Source of the DNA: Flavobacterium sp. LC2016-13
GTDB lineage: Bacteria; Bacteroidota; Bacteroidia; Flavobacteriales; Flavobacteriaceae
Assembly (NCBI RefSeq): GCF_009707955.1
Contig: NZ_WMDQ01000010.1
Location: 124,001-188,000, forward strand
DNA length: 64,000 nucleotides
Reading direction: 5' to 3'
The notes under the pieces were generated by a model. It saw only the letters and a program-made list of their open reading frames with translations. It was not told the origin of the DNA and searched no databases. Of this stretch, positions 53,700 to 63,239 are shown in pieces; position 1 is the stretch's first letter; each line of letters begins with the position of its first letter. A program made the translations under genes and the position numbers.

Positions 53700-54473
53700 A
53701 TGAGAATTATTTTACCTCTTTTTTTAGTGTTCTTTTTATGTCAATATTCTAATGCTCAAAAAAATAATTGTAATGAGCCAATAGAAAACCCATCTCTAAT
53801 AACTAAAGATTTTCAAAGTTTTTGGAATTATTATAATACTTATATTCAATTATCGTCCGATTTTGTAGGTCTGAATTCCAATTCAAGTGTCTTAAAAAAA
53901 GAAGAATTCTTAAGATTACTTCTTTCAGGTAAGTATTTACCATTAAGACTTAAATGCAAAAGACCAATATATTATAAACTATTAAAAGTTAATTCTTGGA
54001 GTAGCAATGATATTCCTGATCAAATAAAAAATATGGCAAATATGGAATACGGTAATTTTTTGAGGGAAGGAAAACCTTTTAAAAAATTTAGTTATACAGA
54101 TTTGAATGGTAATATTTATAACACTTACAATACAAAAGGGAAAATTATAGTTCTAAAATTTTGGTTTATAAATTGTCAGAAATGTGTTGAAGAAATGCCA
54201 TCACTAAATATGTTGGTCAAAAAATATGAAAATAGAAAAGATATACTTTTTATAAGTTTAGCTTTTGATGAAAATAAAAAATTAAAAGAGTTCTTGAAAA
54301 AGAAAATGTTTAAATATGCTGTCATTGGTAATCAAGAAGATTATATTTTAAAGAATCTAGGATTACAAATATTTCCCACACATATGATAATCAGCAAGAT
54401 GGGAAATGTTACTAAAGTTGTAAATAGTTATTCTGAATTAGAAATAGCTTTAAAAAAAGAAATCTCAAAATAA
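53700..54473 (+). CDS. Exported TlpA-like thioredoxin
   Basis: Protein of 257 residues with signal peptide (LPLFLVFFLCQYSNAQ). The C-terminal thioredoxin fold has VLKFWFINCQKCVEEMPSLN with Cys159 and Cys162 and the cis-Pro in LQIFPTHMIISKMG. The active site CQKC is unusual compared with the common CGPC. Located 63 bases after peptide 2 and 9 bases before the VKOR gene, it is a likely periplasmic oxidase or isomerase partner for the peptide cysteines. Confidence 0.87.
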   Translation: MRIILPLFLVFFLCQYSNAQKNNCNEPIENPSLITKDFQSFWNYYNTYIQLSSDFVGLNSNSSVLKKEEFLRLLLSGKYLPLRLKCKRPIYYKLLKVNSWSSNDIPDQIKNMANMEYGNFLREGKPFKKFSYTDLNGNIYNTYNTKGKIIVLKFWFINCQKCVEEMPSLNMLVKKYENRKDILFISLAFDENKKLKEFLKKKMFKYAVIGNQEDYILKNLGLQIFPTHMIISKMGNVTKVVNSYSELEIALKKEISK

Positions 54474-54482
54474 TAACAATTT

Positions 54483-56060
54483 ATGAGCGAAAATTTTACA
54501 AACCTTTTCTTGTATTTGAAGAAAGAAAACATAAATATTGATAAGAATGAGTTTATATTTCAAGTTCAATCCCACCCGGATTATCCTTCCTTATTGTCTA
54601 TTGCAGATACTTTGAGTTTTTTTAATGTAAAAAATGGAGCTATAAATGTATCTTTTTCTGAAATTGAATTGCTTCCAAATCATTTTATTGCAATCTTAAA
54701 AGAGGAAAATGATAAGCCTACGATTGAAACCAAACAATATTTTATTGAAAGAAGAAATAATGCGTATTTTTATGTAAAAGACAAAAGATCTATTTCTATT
54801 TCAAACAATTCATTGGAATTACGTTGGTTTGGTATTATTCTGTTATTGGAAAAACCTGAAGAAGAGGAAATCCTTATAAAAAGCAAGAATAGATTTTTTT
54901 GGGTTTTACCTTTTTTATGCTTGATGTCATTTTTAGCTGTTTTATTTCAGATGGAAGATTATTTTAAGTCCAAAATATTTTTTCTATTTCCTATAGTTGG
55001 AATGTTTTTTTCTATTACAGCTCTTAAAGATTTATTTGGGACTAAAATAGAGTTTCTTAATAGGTTTTGTAATATCACCAATTCTACTAGTTGTTCTACG
55101 GTTGTTAGTTCTAATAAATGGAAAATTTTCGAAATAGTTAATTTCAGTGATTTGAGTTTAGTTTTTTTTAGTTCTCAATTCTTAGGGTTGTTATTTTTTT
55201 TTCTTTTAGGTGATACTATAACCTATTTTTTAATTCAAAAAATAATTCTTATTGTATCTGTTCCTATTTTGTTTTTATCATTATACTATCAAAAATTTGT
55301 TGAAAATAAATGGTGTCCAATTTGTTTAGCTATTATAGCTCTTATTCTTACGGAAATACTTTATTTAATGGCTTTTAAGTACTCAGTTTATCAAATTTCA
55401 AATAAAAAAATAATTGTTTTTAGTTTTGTTTTTCTTTCTGTAATGTTCATTTGGTCTGCATTGAAAAAAATGTTTATACAGCGGAAAGAATTGAAAGAAC
55501 ACCAATTAAAAGCTATTCGTTTTGAACGAAATTATACTATATTCAAAAACTCCTTATTGGCAAAAGATAAAGTTGAATTGCCAGAAAGCCTTATTGTTTT
55601 GGGAAATAAAGAGAGTAAAACAATAATTACAATAATTTCAAATCCATTTTGTAGTTTTTGTAAAGATGCCCACGAGATAATGGAAAATATTTTAGATAGA
55701 TATCATAAAGAAATACAAATACAAGTCATCTTAAAAACTAATATTGAAAAGGAAAATGAAGAGGGTAAAAAACTGTTTAGAAGTTTGATGGGGATATATA
55801 AATTCGATGGTGAAGCTAATTTTACTAAAGCATTAAAAAATTGGTTTGAGAATAAAAAGATTATAGAATGGTTTCGTTTGTTCACCGTAATTGAATCAAA
55901 CGAATTTGATTCAATGTTTAATAATCAACAACAATGGTGTGAAGACAATGATTATAATTTTACACCTCTCATTTTTATAAATGGATATGAATATCCACAG
56001 ATGTATGAAGAGAAAAACCTTTTATTTTTTATAAATGATTTAATAGAAGATGAATTTTAA
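54483..56060 (+). CDS. VKOR-thioredoxin protein with degenerate C39-like N-terminus
   Basis: A 525-residue membrane protein. Residues 1-130 resemble a C39 peptidase domain (FIFQVQSHPDYPSLLSIADT, HFIAILKEE) but lack the catalytic Cys box. Residues about 140-325 are a vitamin K epoxide reductase domain (C-NITNSTSC pair near 194-203, active-site WCPIC near 276-280) with several membrane helices. Residues about 365-525 are a DsbA/DsbG-like thioredoxin domain (NPFCSFCKDAHEIM near 387). It would oxidise secreted peptides and pass electrons to quinone. Confidence 0.88.
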   Translation: MSENFTNLFLYLKKENINIDKNEFIFQVQSHPDYPSLLSIADTLSFFNVKNGAINVSFSEIELLPNHFIAILKEENDKPTIETKQYFIERRNNAYFYVKDKRSISISNNSLELRWFGIILLLEKPEEEEILIKSKNRFFWVLPFLCLMSFLAVLFQMEDYFKSKIFFLFPIVGMFFSITALKDLFGTKIEFLNRFCNITNSTSCSTVVSSNKWKIFEIVNFSDLSLVFFSSQFLGLLFFFLLGDTITYFLIQKIILIVSVPILFLSLYYQKFVENKWCPICLAIIALILTEILYLMAFKYSVYQISNKKIIVFSFVFLSVMFIWSALKKMFIQRKELKEHQLKAIRFERNYTIFKNSLLAKDKVELPESLIVLGNKESKTIITIISNPFCSFCKDAHEIMENILDRYHKEIQIQVILKTNIEKENEEGKKLFRSLMGIYKFDGEANFTKALKNWFENKKIIEWFRLFTVIESNEFDSMFNNQQQWCEDNDYNFTPLIFINGYEYPQMYEEKNLLFFINDLIEDEF

Positions 56061-56666
56061 AAATCACTGACTATTGGATTAATTTTAATAACGATTTTGA
56101 GGTTGGTACTTTAAGTGTTGAAAATATTTTAGTACTATTTACATTCTTGCTCGTTCAATCCATTGATAAGTTTTTATATCATTATTTAGATTTTAAACTA
56201 TATCCCAATTAGAGTTGATTACCCAATATAATTATTTATAAGAGATTCAAAAAATGGCTTCCAAAAAATAAAATTTGACGTAATTGGTTTTAATGTGTTT
56301 AAATTCAACGGTTTTTAAGTTTTTTTTTAAGTATTTCAATAATATGATTATTGGAGAGTAAGTTTTAGCCATTGTTTATGAAAATTAAGGAAGTTTTCTA
56401 ACTGAAGAAAAGATTAACATTTGTAATATCTTAAGTATTCTCAATTATTACAAATTAGAATGTTTTTTGTGCTAGAAGAATATCTAAGAAATGATACTAT
56501 CTTTAATGATGAAGAGTAATATGGTAAGTTTTTATATTTTAATCCGTATTATTTTTAATAAATATCTTTTACATTTTTAATATTTAAAAAATATTCCAAA
56601 TAATTTTATATCTGTCGAACAAAAAATTGTCATTATAAGTTAAGTTTTATAAAAGAAAAGAAAAAT
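56061..56666. other. 600-base AT-rich gap before the exporter
   Basis: No gene recognised; only short frames. It may hold the exporter promoter. No double-glycine precursor was found in it on either strand. Confidence 0.5.
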
Positions 56667-58880
56667 TTGAAGCAATTCCCTAATTATTTACAAACTGAAT
56701 CTAAGGATTGTGGTCCAACTTGTCTAAAAATCATTGCTAAATATTACGGTAAAATATGCAAGATTCAAGATTTAAGAGATCATAGCGAAACCAATCGCGA
56801 TGGTAGTAATTTATTGATGTTAAGCGATGCAGCCGAAAAAATAGGCTTTAGAACTATTGGAGCAAAATTAAGTTTAGAAAAATTATCAGAAGTTTCATTC
56901 CCATGTATATTGCATTGGAATAAGGTACACTATGTGGTTTTGTACGAGCTTAGATTTCGGAAATCAAAAATCGAAAAAATATTTATTTCAGATCCGGCGA
57001 TTGGTCTTCTAGAATATTCACCAGACGAATTCTTAAAATTTTGGATTGGAAATAATGCGAATGAAAATACTAATGAAGGAATTGCACTATTGTTAGAGCC
57101 TTCCGCTAAATTTTATCAAACAGATTTTGATAAAGAAGAAAATGAACAATTAAAGTTTGGGTTTGGGCTTTTATCACAATACATAATCCGTTATAAATCA
57201 TTTCTAGTACAGTTAAGTATAGGTTTATTTGCAAGCACTTTACTGCAATTAGTCTTTCCATTTTTGACTCAAAGTATTGTTGATATTGGGATTCAGAATC
57301 AGAATATCCATTTTATTTATTTAATACTCTTTGCACAATTGTTCCTTTTTGCAGGAAGAACGGGTCTAGAACTTATTAGAAGCTGGATATTGCTCCATCT
57401 TTCTACCCGTATCAATATTTCCCTTATTTCAGATTTCTTTATAAAACTAATGAATCTGCCTATTTCGTTCTTTGATGTAAGAATGACAGGAGATATAATG
57501 CAGCGTATTAATGATCATCGAAGAATTGAAAGAATTCTGACCACATCATCTTTGAATGTATTGTTTTCCACGATTAACATGGTTGTCATGGGAGGTGTTT
57601 TGGCGTACTTTAACCTGCAGATTTTCTTCGTTTTCTTTATCGGAAGTATTTTTTACTTTGGATGGATTACCCTGTTTTTAAAACGACGAGAAATTTTGGA
57701 CTATAAACGCTTTGCCGAAGTTTCTCAAGAGCAAAGTAAAGTAATGGAGCTTATCAACGGAATGCAGGAAATCAAACTCCACAATGCCGAGAAACAAAAA
57801 CGCTGGGGTTGGGAATATGTACAAGCAAGACTTTTTAGGGTTTCGATAAAAGGATTAGTTTTAGAACAAACCCAAACCATAGGTTCTTCTGTAATCAATG
57901 AATTGAAGAATATTTTTATCATATTTCTGTCGGCAAAACTGGTAATTGACGGCTCGATAACTCTGGGTATGATGTTGGCAATCAGTTCGATTGTGGGAAG
58001 TTTAAACGGACCAATTGCCCAGCTTATAGAATTTGTGAGAGAACTTCAGGATGCAAAAATCTCTTTGGCAAGATTGTCCGAAATTCATGAAAAAGAAGAT
58101 GAAACTGATCAGGAAGAAAATCAAACCAATGAAGTTCCGTATGATTCAGATATTGAGATAAAAAACCTTTCGTATCGTTATTTAGGATCTGATATTCCGG
58201 TTTTGGATGATTTGACCCTAAAAATTCCCGCAAACAAAGTAACTGCAATAGTTGGCGTTAGCGGAAGCGGAAAAACTACTCTGATGAAATTGCTTCTTAA
58301 ATTCTATGAACCCGAAAAAGGAGAAATCAATATTGGCAATTCACAGTTGAAAAACATTTCGCAAAAAGCCTGGAGATCCAATATTGGCGCTGTAATGCAG
58401 GAAGGTTTTATTTTTAATGATACTATCGCCAATAATATTGCCATTGGCGTAGACAAAGTTGATAAAGAACGCTTGATATACGCTGCAGATGTAGCTAATA
58501 TAAAAGAATACATCTCGAGTTTGCCACTGGGATATAACACAAAAATAGGCTCAGAAGGTACAGGAATGAGTACCGGACAAAAGCAACGATTACTAATTGC
58601 AAGAGCCGTTTACAAAAATCCGGAAATCTTGTTTTTTGACGAAGCAACATCAGCATTAGATGCCAATAATGAAAAGGAGATTATGCGAAAACTCGATATT
58701 TTCTTTAAAGAAAAAACCGTTGTGGTAATCGCACATCGACTCAGCACGGTTATGAACGCAGATCAGATTGTGGTTCTGGATAAAGGAAAAATTATCGAAA
58801 TAGGATCGCACTCGGCATTAGTACAACAAAAAGGAAATTATTTTGAATTGGTTCGCAATCAATTACAATTAGGGAATTAA
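56667..58880 (+). CDS. C39-peptidase bacteriocin-type ABC exporter
   Basis: Protein of 737 residues in three parts. The C39 peptidase (1-135) has the catalytic Cys15 box ESKDCGPTCLKII and the His segment LHWNKVHYVVLYE near 91. The six-helix membrane domain covers about 165-440. The ATPase has Walker A VGVSGSGKTTLMKLL near 528, signature MSTGQKQR near 633 and Walker B LFFDEATSALD. It cleaves leaders after Gly-Gly and exports the core. Start codon is TTG at 56667; no ATG is usable. It is 3 bases from the HlyD gene. Substrates are inferred to be peptides 1 and 2. Confidence 0.93.
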   Translation: MKQFPNYLQTESKDCGPTCLKIIAKYYGKICKIQDLRDHSETNRDGSNLLMLSDAAEKIGFRTIGAKLSLEKLSEVSFPCILHWNKVHYVVLYELRFRKSKIEKIFISDPAIGLLEYSPDEFLKFWIGNNANENTNEGIALLLEPSAKFYQTDFDKEENEQLKFGFGLLSQYIIRYKSFLVQLSIGLFASTLLQLVFPFLTQSIVDIGIQNQNIHFIYLILFAQLFLFAGRTGLELIRSWILLHLSTRINISLISDFFIKLMNLPISFFDVRMTGDIMQRINDHRRIERILTTSSLNVLFSTINMVVMGGVLAYFNLQIFFVFFIGSIFYFGWITLFLKRREILDYKRFAEVSQEQSKVMELINGMQEIKLHNAEKQKRWGWEYVQARLFRVSIKGLVLEQTQTIGSSVINELKNIFIIFLSAKLVIDGSITLGMMLAISSIVGSLNGPIAQLIEFVRELQDAKISLARLSEIHEKEDETDQEENQTNEVPYDSDIEIKNLSYRYLGSDIPVLDDLTLKIPANKVTAIVGVSGSGKTTLMKLLLKFYEPEKGEINIGNSQLKNISQKAWRSNIGAVMQEGFIFNDTIANNIAIGVDKVDKERLIYAADVANIKEYISSLPLGYNTKIGSEGTGMSTGQKQRLLIARAVYKNPEILFFDEATSALDANNEKEIMRKLDIFFKEKTVVVIAHRLSTVMNADQIVVLDKGKIIEIGSHSALVQQKGNYFELVRNQLQLGN

Positions 58881-58883
58881 AAC

Positions 58884-60173
58884 ATGGCAGAAGATACATT
58901 TGAATTAAGAAGTGAAGAAGTACAGGACATTCTCACCAAAGTACCGCATTGGATGATACGCTGGGGAACTGTTGTGATATTTGCTATTATATTTTTGCTG
59001 TTTTTTGTGTCCTGGTTTATCAAATATCCGGACGTTGTAAATACCGAAATCATAATCACAACCAATATTCCGCCGGAGAAAATCGTATCGAAATCATCGG
59101 GTAGAATTGAAGCTATTTTGGTGAAAAATAAAGCCATAGTTGCTAAAAATACCACATTGGCGATAATAGAAAATACGGCCAATTATAAAGATGTTTTTTT
59201 ATTAAAAAGTATCGTTGATAATTATAATGTCAACGATTCAAAACAAACATTTCCGTTTGCTAAACTCAAGAACACACAATTGGGCGAAATAGAAAGCGCC
59301 TTTGCAGTTTTTCAAAAAGATTATCAGGCAGAACAATTAAATGAAGATTTACAGCCTTTTGAAGTCGAGAACAGAGCGCAGATTTCAGAGAAAGTTCAGA
59401 TTAAGGAAAGACTGGAAATTTTGCAACAGCAAAAAGTGATAAACGAAAGCGAATTACAGCTTCAGAAAAATGAGATTGCACGATTTGAAACCCTTTTCAA
59501 TAAAGGAATCATATCGGCACAGGAAATGGAAGCCAAGAAACTGAATTATTTGCAGGCTCAAAAGAGTTATAAGGGGTTATTATCGTCGATTTCGCAATTA
59601 AAATCTACTTTGATCGATAACACAAAATCAAGTCAGAGCTCGCAGATAAACAGCACTAAAGAAGAGGTTAATCTTGGGCGCAATATGGCACAATCATTTT
59701 ATCAGCTCAAAAAAGTGATAAAAGACTGGGAAATGGCATACATGCTAAAAACATCTGTAAGCGGTGTGGTTACTTTTTTGCAGGTTTGGACAGAGAATCA
59801 AACGATAAATGTGGGTGATAATGTTTTTTCTATAATTCCCGATGCCAGAAATGGTTTTGTTGGAAAAGTAAAAGCTGCTGCGTTGAATTCAGGAAAAATA
59901 AAAGTGGGTCAAAAAGTAAATATCAGATTGGCGAATTTCCCTGACAGAGAATTTGGTGTTCTGAGAGGAAAAATAAAAAATATCTCATTGGTTCCGGACA
60001 AAGACGGAAATCTGTTACTTGACGTTGCACTTCCAAACGGACTGCAAACTTCTTATAAAAAACAAATTGTATTTCAACAGGAAATGAAAGGAAGCGCTGA
60101 AATTGTAACCGAAGATTTGAGGCTTATCGAAAGAATTCTGTATCAGTTTAAAAGTATATTTGAGCAGGTTTAA
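58884..60173 (+). CDS. HlyD-family membrane-fusion protein
   Basis: Periplasmic adaptor of 429 residues. A cytoplasmic N-terminus and one membrane helix (about 28-46, VVIFAIIFLLFFVSWF) are followed by a lipoyl/barrel-sandwich half (SKSSGRIEAILVKNKAIV), a long coiled coil (about 160-270) and the second half (SGVVTFLQVWTENQTINVGD). Works with the C39 exporter immediately upstream to bridge to an outer-membrane channel. No TolC-type gene is in the window, so a housekeeping one must serve. Confidence 0.92.
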   Translation: MAEDTFELRSEEVQDILTKVPHWMIRWGTVVIFAIIFLLFFVSWFIKYPDVVNTEIIITTNIPPEKIVSKSSGRIEAILVKNKAIVAKNTTLAIIENTANYKDVFLLKSIVDNYNVNDSKQTFPFAKLKNTQLGEIESAFAVFQKDYQAEQLNEDLQPFEVENRAQISEKVQIKERLEILQQQKVINESELQLQKNEIARFETLFNKGIISAQEMEAKKLNYLQAQKSYKGLLSSISQLKSTLIDNTKSSQSSQINSTKEEVNLGRNMAQSFYQLKKVIKDWEMAYMLKTSVSGVVTFLQVWTENQTINVGDNVFSIIPDARNGFVGKVKAAALNSGKIKVGQKVNIRLANFPDREFGVLRGKIKNISLVPDKDGNLLLDVALPNGLQTSYKKQIVFQQEMKGSAEIVTEDLRLIERILYQFKSIFEQV

Positions 60174-60332
60174 GTTTTGATGACTTTCTTCCAAAAAATA
60201 TAAAAGAACTAAACAATGATTAGAATCAAGTTCTCGATACAATAAAAATCAAAATAGTTTAATATGGCATTCTGGAAAAGGGATAAACTGTCTAAAAAAA
60301 GTTTACCATTATGTAAAATATTTACTTATTAG

Positions 60333-60401
60333 CCGGGAAGCATTCAATTATCTAAACACTTTATTGAAGATTATTATATGATTATTGCACTTGTATCTTA
60401 A
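60333..60401 (+). repeat. Dispersed coding fragment, copy C
   Basis: Shortest copy: GSIQLSKHFIEDYYMIIALV and a stop, preceded by an in-frame stop. It is followed at 60412-60448 by a stretch resembling 45254-45290 (AAATCTT, then TTTTTTTGGAAATCTTTTA). It closes the peptide locus on the right. Confidence 0.65.
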
Positions 60402-60469
60402 AATATAAATTAAAAAATCTTAAACTTTTTTTGGAAATCTTTTAGAGACAATAATAGTTATAAAGGCGC

Positions 60470-60934
60470 CTATAAAGCGCCTTCATCAGCAAAAGAGTAA
60501 TATGATTCGGGAGTTATAATTAATGAATCCAGTAATGTGATATCCAGAAGTATTCCGGCTTCTTTTACTTTTCGAGTTATGTGTTTATCTGCTTCGGAGG
60601 CTGTAAGGTTTCCTGAAGGATGATTGTGAATCATCATCAAAGATGTAGCATTTGCCTTAAGAGCTGATGAGAATATTAGTCTAATGTCTACAACAGTTCC
60701 AGCAATTCCTCCTGAAGAGATTTCGTAAATTCCAAGTGCCTTGTGAGCTTGATTCAAAAGTAATACTTTGAACTGCTCGAAGAATTCTATTTTATTATAA
60801 TCCCAAGCTGAAAGGACTAGTTTATATGCATCTTTTGAAGATTTGATTTGTGGTCTTTCAGAGTTTTTTACTTTTGTTTTGTAGATCAGTTCAATTTCAG
60901 ATACAGTCTGCCAGTTTTGATTTAAAGTTTCCAT
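60470..60934 (-). CDS. RadC-like JAB/MPN-domain protein
   Basis: Protein of 154 residues with the JAMM metalloprotease-like motif: LKANATSLMMIHNHPSGNLT, then a Ser and Asp a few residues on (ASEADKHITRKV). It lacks the helix-hairpin-helix part of full RadC. Short versions like this are common on plasmids and integrative elements of Bacteroidota, which suits the mobile-DNA remnants here. Function unproven. Confidence 0.87.
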   Translation of the reverse strand: METLNQNWQTVSEIELIYKTKVKNSERPQIKSSKDAYKLVLSAWDYNKIEFFEQFKVLLLNQAHKALGIYEISSGGIAGTVVDIRLIFSSALKANATSLMMIHNHPSGNLTASEADKHITRKVKEAGILLDITLLDSLIITPESYYSFADEGAL

Positions 60935-61526
60935 AATTTCGATATTTTAAATTAATTATGGAACATTCACTGGGAATCGCTTAGCAATCGCAAAAAGCAA
61001 CGCAATAAAGCAGGAATTTTTTGCTGCATTTATGGGGGAATTTTTTGCTAGCGCCCGCAGGCGGTTCCCTAACTTTGTGACAAAATTAAATAAGATATAA
61101 AAGAATAAAGGACTCTTTAGCATAGGTTAAAAACACTAATTAATTCAAGTTGCTAGTCTCCAATAGAATAAAAAACAATGCAGAGGTTAGTTACGCTTCA
61201 AATATTTATTACAAAGCTAATCTTATTTGTGTTTGACTACAATCGAGTAAATCCATTAAATAGCAACTGAAACTAATTCAAAATTAAAAATTGCAGTTTT
61301 AAAAATAAGATTTTTTTAAAATGAACAATACTTACTTTTTTTTAAACAAAATGTACAAAATATAAGATATAGACTGTTAAAATTTAATTTTAGTGCCAAA
61401 TTCTTCGTTTTTGGACAATATTGAAGTGTAAAACATTATTTTGTAGGAAGATTTTACTTTTTTTTGTGAGTGTAAAAAATCAATCCCATAGTAGGTTTAA
61501 TTTTAAAAACAAATAAAGCGAAAACA
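60935..61526. other. 590-base gap with short direct repeats
   Basis: GGAATTTTTTGCT occurs twice (61013-61025 and 61037-61049), followed by a GC-rich palindromic bit CGCCCGCAGGCGG and by TAACTTTG (61070-61077), a -7-like element on the plus strand with no gene close behind. It precedes the RadC-like gene on the minus strand. The AT-rich rest shows nothing. Confidence 0.5.
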
Positions 61527-63176
61527 ATGAGTAAAATCTACATAAGTAATAATCTAAGAGAGGACGTATACGTAATTGCCACAAAAAACACAGATTGGTT
61601 ATTAGCAGATGTTGGTTTTGATACGATATCACTAGCCGCTAGCCTTGCTACATTGAATGCACCTGTTGCTATTAATTCGTTAAAAACTTTGTGGACTGCA
61701 TTTAGTTATATCAAAACCATAGGTAAAGCCACCTATTTTCCAGCAGGAGTAGCTGTAAAAATATTTGACCAACTTCGTCCAAACGCAATAAAGATACCCT
61801 CACACGAATTTAAAGAAGTAACTAGTGACACTATATTGAAATACACATCTATAAGTGGCATTTTCTCTGAATTGGGAGCTTCAAACAAAACATTATTTAT
61901 TTATACCAAAAACTTTCAATTCAGTACTACGTTCAATACAAATGATAACGATTCTTGGATTGTTATGGAACAAGGAGTTGTGAAAGCGAAATTTGGCACA
62001 CTATGGCAACCAGAAGATAAAATTTACACTTTTAAATACGATAATATGGAAAATACAGATCAAGTTGTAAAAGCAATTTCAGATTTAAAAACAGTTCGAA
62101 AAGATTATGATAGTCTTTTAAATAAGATAGAAAACGAGACGTTTTCAATATCAGCTTGGATTGGTGATAATGTGTTTAGACCCGACAATCCAGAGAGAAA
62201 GAAAAATGCAATAGAAGCTATAAAAGGAAAGGATGGTATTATAACAAATATTGACATTGTTATTGAGGAACTAGATAAATTAAAAGATCTTTTGAAAGGG
62301 GATATTCAACAAATAATAAACAACTATGAGTCATGGAAAAAAGATGTTAATATTCAACTAGTATCTTTAAGTTTAACTGTACCAGCATTTCAGGATTCAT
62401 TCACAAAATTTAACACAATAGATACAGTTGTTGGTATAGGAATAGGAATCTCGATATTTGCTGCACCTATTCTACCAATTGCATTAGCACTTTTTGGGAT
62501 TATTGAAATAATTACGGCCATTTTTGCTGCGGAAGAAAGAAAAGATTTTTTTGAAAAAATAATGAATGAAACCAAAAAGTCAAATGAAAAAATAAAATCA
62601 GTTCGATCGGAAATTAATTCTTCTATGGAAAAAATTAAAACATTCTATAAAAATATTTTGACAACATTTTATGCAGCAGGATTTCTTACTGAAGCAGAAT
62701 ATAAAAAATTTAAAGAAATCGACACTAGCAAGGATAATGCTTATCATGAATTTACAGAGTTTATAATAATGCAAAGAACTGAAATGAACAAATGGACTGC
62801 AGCCATTAAAATGATAGAAAACACCGAAGAAGATGCTAAAGCTGATAATGAGGAATTTGACTTAAATACATCAATACGTTTCGCAGTCGTTAATCTTGAT
62901 TCTATTACATATTATAATAAAAAAGAAAAAAAAGATATATTAAAAGCAATGTATTTATTGAAAGATGAATCAAAATCGGTTTCTGAAATTAGCTCTCAAA
63001 CGGGCATTGAAGCTAAATACATAATAGATGCAAAAGCTGTTAATATGCTATTGCAAGGAAAAACACCAAGAGAAATTGCCGAGATGTTGAATATAGAAGA
63101 AAAGTTAGTTGAAGAACTTTCTAAAAAACATACATCAATTATTGATTTAATATCTAATAAAGCGTCAGCAGCTTAA
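61527..63176 (+). CDS. Putative alpha-helical pore-forming protein
   Basis: I do not recognise the family by name. The 549 residues begin with a beta-rich domain (1-170: KIYISNNLREDVYVIATKNT, then TLFIYTKNFQFSTTF). Long amphipathic helices follow (about 175-295 and 340-440) around a strongly hydrophobic segment at 300-335 (VVGIGIGISIFAAPILPIAL and ALFGIIEIITAIFA). This plan matches ClyA/Cry6-like pore formers. The last 70 residues look like two helix-turn-helix-type units. No signal peptide. It is followed 63 bases on by a lipase gene. Confidence 0.7.
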   Translation: MSKIYISNNLREDVYVIATKNTDWLLADVGFDTISLAASLATLNAPVAINSLKTLWTAFSYIKTIGKATYFPAGVAVKIFDQLRPNAIKIPSHEFKEVTSDTILKYTSISGIFSELGASNKTLFIYTKNFQFSTTFNTNDNDSWIVMEQGVVKAKFGTLWQPEDKIYTFKYDNMENTDQVVKAISDLKTVRKDYDSLLNKIENETFSISAWIGDNVFRPDNPERKKNAIEAIKGKDGIITNIDIVIEELDKLKDLLKGDIQQIINNYESWKKDVNIQLVSLSLTVPAFQDSFTKFNTIDTVVGIGIGISIFAAPILPIALALFGIIEIITAIFAAEERKDFFEKIMNETKKSNEKIKSVRSEINSSMEKIKTFYKNILTTFYAAGFLTEAEYKKFKEIDTSKDNAYHEFTEFIIMQRTEMNKWTAAIKMIENTEEDAKADNEEFDLNTSIRFAVVNLDSITYYNKKEKKDILKAMYLLKDESKSVSEISSQTGIEAKYIIDAKAVNMLLQGKTPREIAEMLNIEEKLVEELSKKHTSIIDLISNKASAA

Positions 63177-63239
63177 TTTTTTGAAGATAGGTTTTTTAAA
63201 GAAAAATCAAACAAATAAAAAATACTAAACTTAAAAGTT

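Noticed and set aside
61050..61077. Origin or attachment site at the GC-rich palindrome and TAACTTTG box
   Set aside because: Too short and isolated; no replication, integrase or iteron pattern around it.
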